Origin: Deltaproteobacteria bacterium | GTDB lineage: Bacteria; Myxococcota_A; UBA9160; SZUA-336 | NCBI GenBank assembly: GCA_030665705.1 | Contig: DAOUZG010000069.1 | Coordinates: 1-8,246, forward strand | Length of the DNA: 8,246 bases | Direction of reading: 5' to 3' | Shown here: piece by piece, positions 5,977 through 8,246 of the stretch | Numbering within the stretch: the first letter of the stretch is position 1 | How the letters are laid out: the number at the start of each line of letters is the position of its first letter | Position numbers and translations under genes: made by a program | The notes under the pieces: generated by a model | What the model was told of the DNA's origin: nothing | The model's input: only the letters and a program-made list of their open reading frames with translations | Databases searched by the model: none

Positions 5977-8246
5977 GTGACAAGAGTCGGTCGGGACCCG
6001 GTGCGTGTGGTGACCGCTGCGGCGTTGTTCGACGGGCACGACGCGGCCATCAACATCATCCGTCGACTGGTCCAGGCGCTCGGCGCCGAGGTCATCCATC
6101 TCGGTCACGACCGCTCGGTGGACGAGATCGTCACGGCTGCCATCCAGGAGGACGCCGATGCCGTGGCCGTCTCCTCCTATCAGGGCGGCCACATGGAGTT
6201 CTTCCGATACCTCGTGGACCGCCTGCGTTCCGCCGGTGCGGAACACATTCGTGTATACGGGGGCGGCGGCGGGACCATCGTCCCCGAGGAGATGGAGGTG
6301 CTCCACTCGTACGGCGTGGCGCGCATCTTCAGCCCCGAGGATGGTCAGCGCCTCGGGCTCCGGGGGATGGTCCGGGTCATCGTGGATGAGTGCGGCGAGC
6401 GGCGACCCGTGGATCCACAGCGAGAGCTCGAGCGTCTCGCGGTCACCGAGCCGCTCGCCGTTGCACGTCTCGTGAGCTGGACCGAGTCGTTCTCCGACCG
6501 AGGGAGCGACGAGCTCCGTGAGCTGCGGGCTGAGATCGAGAGGCGTCGAAGGGGACCACGCGCCCCCGTCGTGGGATTCACGGGGCCCGGCGGAGCCGGG
6601 AAGTCGAGCCTGATCGACGAGCTCCTGCGCCGGTACCGGGAGGAATTTCCGGATCGGTCGGTTGGAATCCTGACGGTCGATCCGACCCGCCGGCGCTCCG
6701 GTGGGGCGCTGCTCGGGGACCGGATCCGCATGAACGCCATCGACCCGCCGCGCGTCTTCGTCCGTTCGCTCGCTACACGGCGCGCCCACCTGGCGCTCTC
6801 CCAGGCGGTCTCCGACGCCGTCCTCGTCCTGCAGGGGGCCGGTTTCGACTGGATCCTGGTCGAGACGGCTGGAATCGGGCAGGCGGACTCGGAGGTCGTG
6901 GACCTCGCCGACCTCTCCGTCTACGTGATGACCCCGGAATACGGCGCTCCCTCGCAGCTCGAGAAAATCGACATGCTCGAGCTTTCGGACACCGTCGTCC
7001 TGAACAAGTTCGAGCGACGCGGGGGCGCCGATGCCCTACGCGACATCCGGAAGCAGTGGCGGCGCAACCACCCGACCGATGAGCGTGCCGAGGACCGGCT
7101 GCCGATCTTCCCCACGGTTGCGAGCCGCTGGGACGACCCCGGCACCGACTCCCTCTTCGAGGCCCTGACCGCGCAGCTTGCGGAGGCCGGATTCGAGGGG
7201 ATGCCGCGGCGCGTGCACGAGACGCGATCGGTGCCCACCGCCGCGCCCCTGATCGCGGCCCGACGTGTCGGGTACCTGGCGGAGATCGCCGAGGCCGTGC
7301 GGGACTACCGGCAGCGCGTCGAGACCGATTCGGAACGGGCGCGAGACGCCTGGACGCTGGCCCGGGCACTCGAGACGCTCGGAGACCCGTCTTCTCCGGG
7401 CCCCGAGGCCCACCCCTCGCAAGAGCCGGGGGAGGGGACGTCCCCGCCCGAGGTCGCGGCACTGCGTCGGCGCTACCACGAGGCGCTCCAGGCCGTTGAC
7501 CCGACGACACGGCGGGCGCTGGCCGCCTGGCCCCGCACGCGCGCCCGCTACCTCGAGGAGACCCAGACCTACCGGGTCCGGGAACGCGAGATCACCGTGG
7601 AGAACCGTGTTCGAACCCTCTCCGGCCTCCGCCTCCCGAAGGTGGCTCTCCCCCGGACCGAGGACTGGGGCGAGCTCGCGCGGTTTTTCGGACTCGAGAA
7701 CCTCCCCGGCTTGTTTCCGTTCACGGCGGGTGTGTTCCCGTTCCGGCGGCAGGAGGAGGACCCGACCCGCATGTTTGCCGGGGAGGGGGGGCCGGAACGG
7801 ACCAACCAGCGGTTCCACCTCCTCGCGCGCGGGCAGCCCGCCGTCCGGCTCTCGACCGCGTTCGACAGCGTGACGCTGTACGGCCGCGACCCCGACGAGC
7901 GTCCCGATATCTACGGCAAGGTCGGGACGTCGGGAGTCTCCATCTGCACCGTGGACGACGCGAAGAAGCTCTACTCCGGCTTCGATCTGCTCGACCCACG
8001 GACCTCGGTCTCCATGACGATCAACGGGCCGGCGCCCATCGTTTTGGCCTTCTTCTTCAACGCGGCGATCGACCAGGCCGTCGAGAAGCACCTCCGGGAA
8101 ACGGGCGAGCTCGAGCGGGTGTGCGAAGAGCTCCGCGCCCGGGCTCTGCCCGTCGCCGGGGGGGGGGCTTCCCGAAGGGCACGGCGGGCTCGGGCTCGCG
8201 CTGCTCGGGGTCGCGGGGGAGGCCGTGGGCGCTCCCGCCCCGGCCG
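5977..8246 (+). CDS. icmF: Fused isobutyryl-CoA mutase IcmF (3' end missing, frame shift near its visible end)
   Basis: Adenosylcobalamin-dependent enzyme that interconverts isobutyryl-CoA and n-butyryl-CoA, with its own GTPase chaperone for cofactor loading. 727 residues read in the first frame; the family is about 1,090 aa. Domain 1 (residues about 8-145) binds B12: FDGHDAAIN with the cobalt-ligand His21, then SSYQGG and the YGGGGG glycines. Domain 2 (about 195-410) is a MeaB-like G domain: P-loop GPGGAGKSS, ETAGIGQAD (Glu296) and the base-recognition motif NKFE (343-346). After a linker comes the mutase barrel from about 540: LPKVALPR, FPFTAGVFPF, TRMFAGEG, STAFDSVTLYG and MTINGPAP. Phe600 matches the Phe that marks isobutyryl-CoA rather than methylmalonyl-CoA mutases; the partner Gln would lie beyond the window. 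At a run of ten G (8158-8167) the family match passes to the next frame and continues LPEGHGGLGLALLG to the window edge. GTG 5977 is the first start after an in-frame stop; GTG 6001 is an alternative. Confidence 0.93.
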   Translation, partial: MTRVGRDPVRVVTAAALFDGHDAAINIIRRLVQALGAEVIHLGHDRSVDEIVTAAIQEDADAVAVSSYQGGHMEFFRYLVDRLRSAGAEHIRVYGGGGGTIVPEEMEVLHSYGVARIFSPEDGQRLGLRGMVRVIVDECGERRPVDPQRELERLAVTEPLAVARLVSWTESFSDRGSDELRELRAEIERRRRGPRAPVVGFTGPGGAGKSSLIDELLRRYREEFPDRSVGILTVDPTRRRSGGALLGDRIRMNAIDPPRVFVRSLATRRAHLALSQAVSDAVLVLQGAGFDWILVETAGIGQADSEVVDLADLSVYVMTPEYGAPSQLEKIDMLELSDTVVLNKFERRGGADALRDIRKQWRRNHPTDERAEDRLPIFPTVASRWDDPGTDSLFEALTAQLAEAGFEGMPRRVHETRSVPTAAPLIAARRVGYLAEIAEAVRDYRQRVETDSERARDAWTLARALETLGDPSSPGPEAHPSQEPGEGTSPPEVAALRRRYHEALQAVDPTTRRALAAWPRTRARYLEETQTYRVREREITVENRVRTLSGLRLPKVALPRTEDWGELARFFGLENLPGLFPFTAGVFPFRRQEEDPTRMFAGEGGPERTNQRFHLLARGQPAVRLSTAFDSVTLYGRDPDERPDIYGKVGTSGVSICTVDDAKKLYSGFDLLDPRTSVSMTINGPAPIVLAFFFNAAIDQAVEKHLRETGELERVCEELRARALPVAGGGASRRARRARARAARGRGGGRGRSRPG

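Noticed and set aside
7036..8091. A 351-residue open frame on the - strand opposite icmF
   Set aside because: The + strand here encodes the conserved IcmF mutase domain; the reverse frame lacks any motif.

Overview
The window is a densely packed, GC-rich stretch of bacterial chromosome with every recognisable gene on the + strand. It suggests a free-living, high-GC Gram-negative-type bacterium; proteobacterial (former Deltaproteobacteria), acidobacterial or a related uncultured lineage would all fit. The phylum cannot be fixed from the sequence alone. No mobile element, tRNA, rRNA or CRISPR array is visible.

Region 1 (1-3697) is a tightly overlapping housekeeping operon: the 3' part of a class I cysteine desulfurase, mnmA (tRNA 2-thiouridylase), rnc (RNase III) and era (ribosome-assembly GTPase). 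Neighbouring genes overlap by 4 or 14 bases. The desulfurase and MnmA form a natural sulfur-relay pair for tRNA thiolation, and RNase III and Era act in rRNA processing and small-subunit maturation. The mnmA reading frame is broken: the N-terminal part is in one frame and the rest in another, with about 12 conserved residues missing at the junction.

Region 2 (3698-8246) begins after a 120-base gap holding a possible promoter. It carries acyl-CoA genes: acetyl-CoA acetyltransferase, 3-hydroxybutyryl-CoA dehydrogenase (coupled by a 4-base overlap), then, after a 138-base gap, a long gene for IcmF. IcmF is the fused coenzyme B12-dependent isobutyryl-CoA mutase with a built-in G-protein chaperone. 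It runs off the right edge of the window, and its frame shifts at a run of ten G near position 8160. Together the three enzymes link isobutyryl-CoA and butyryl-CoA to acetoacetyl-CoA and acetyl-CoA. The crotonase and acyl-CoA dehydrogenase needed to join the steps are not in the window.

No wholly new system is evident. The points most worth checking are the two reading-frame breaks (mnmA and icmF), the placement of a B12-dependent carbon-skeleton module directly behind rnc-era, a Pro/Gly/Ser-rich insertion in the IcmF linker, and a few substitutions in conserved motifs of RNase III, Era and IcmF.
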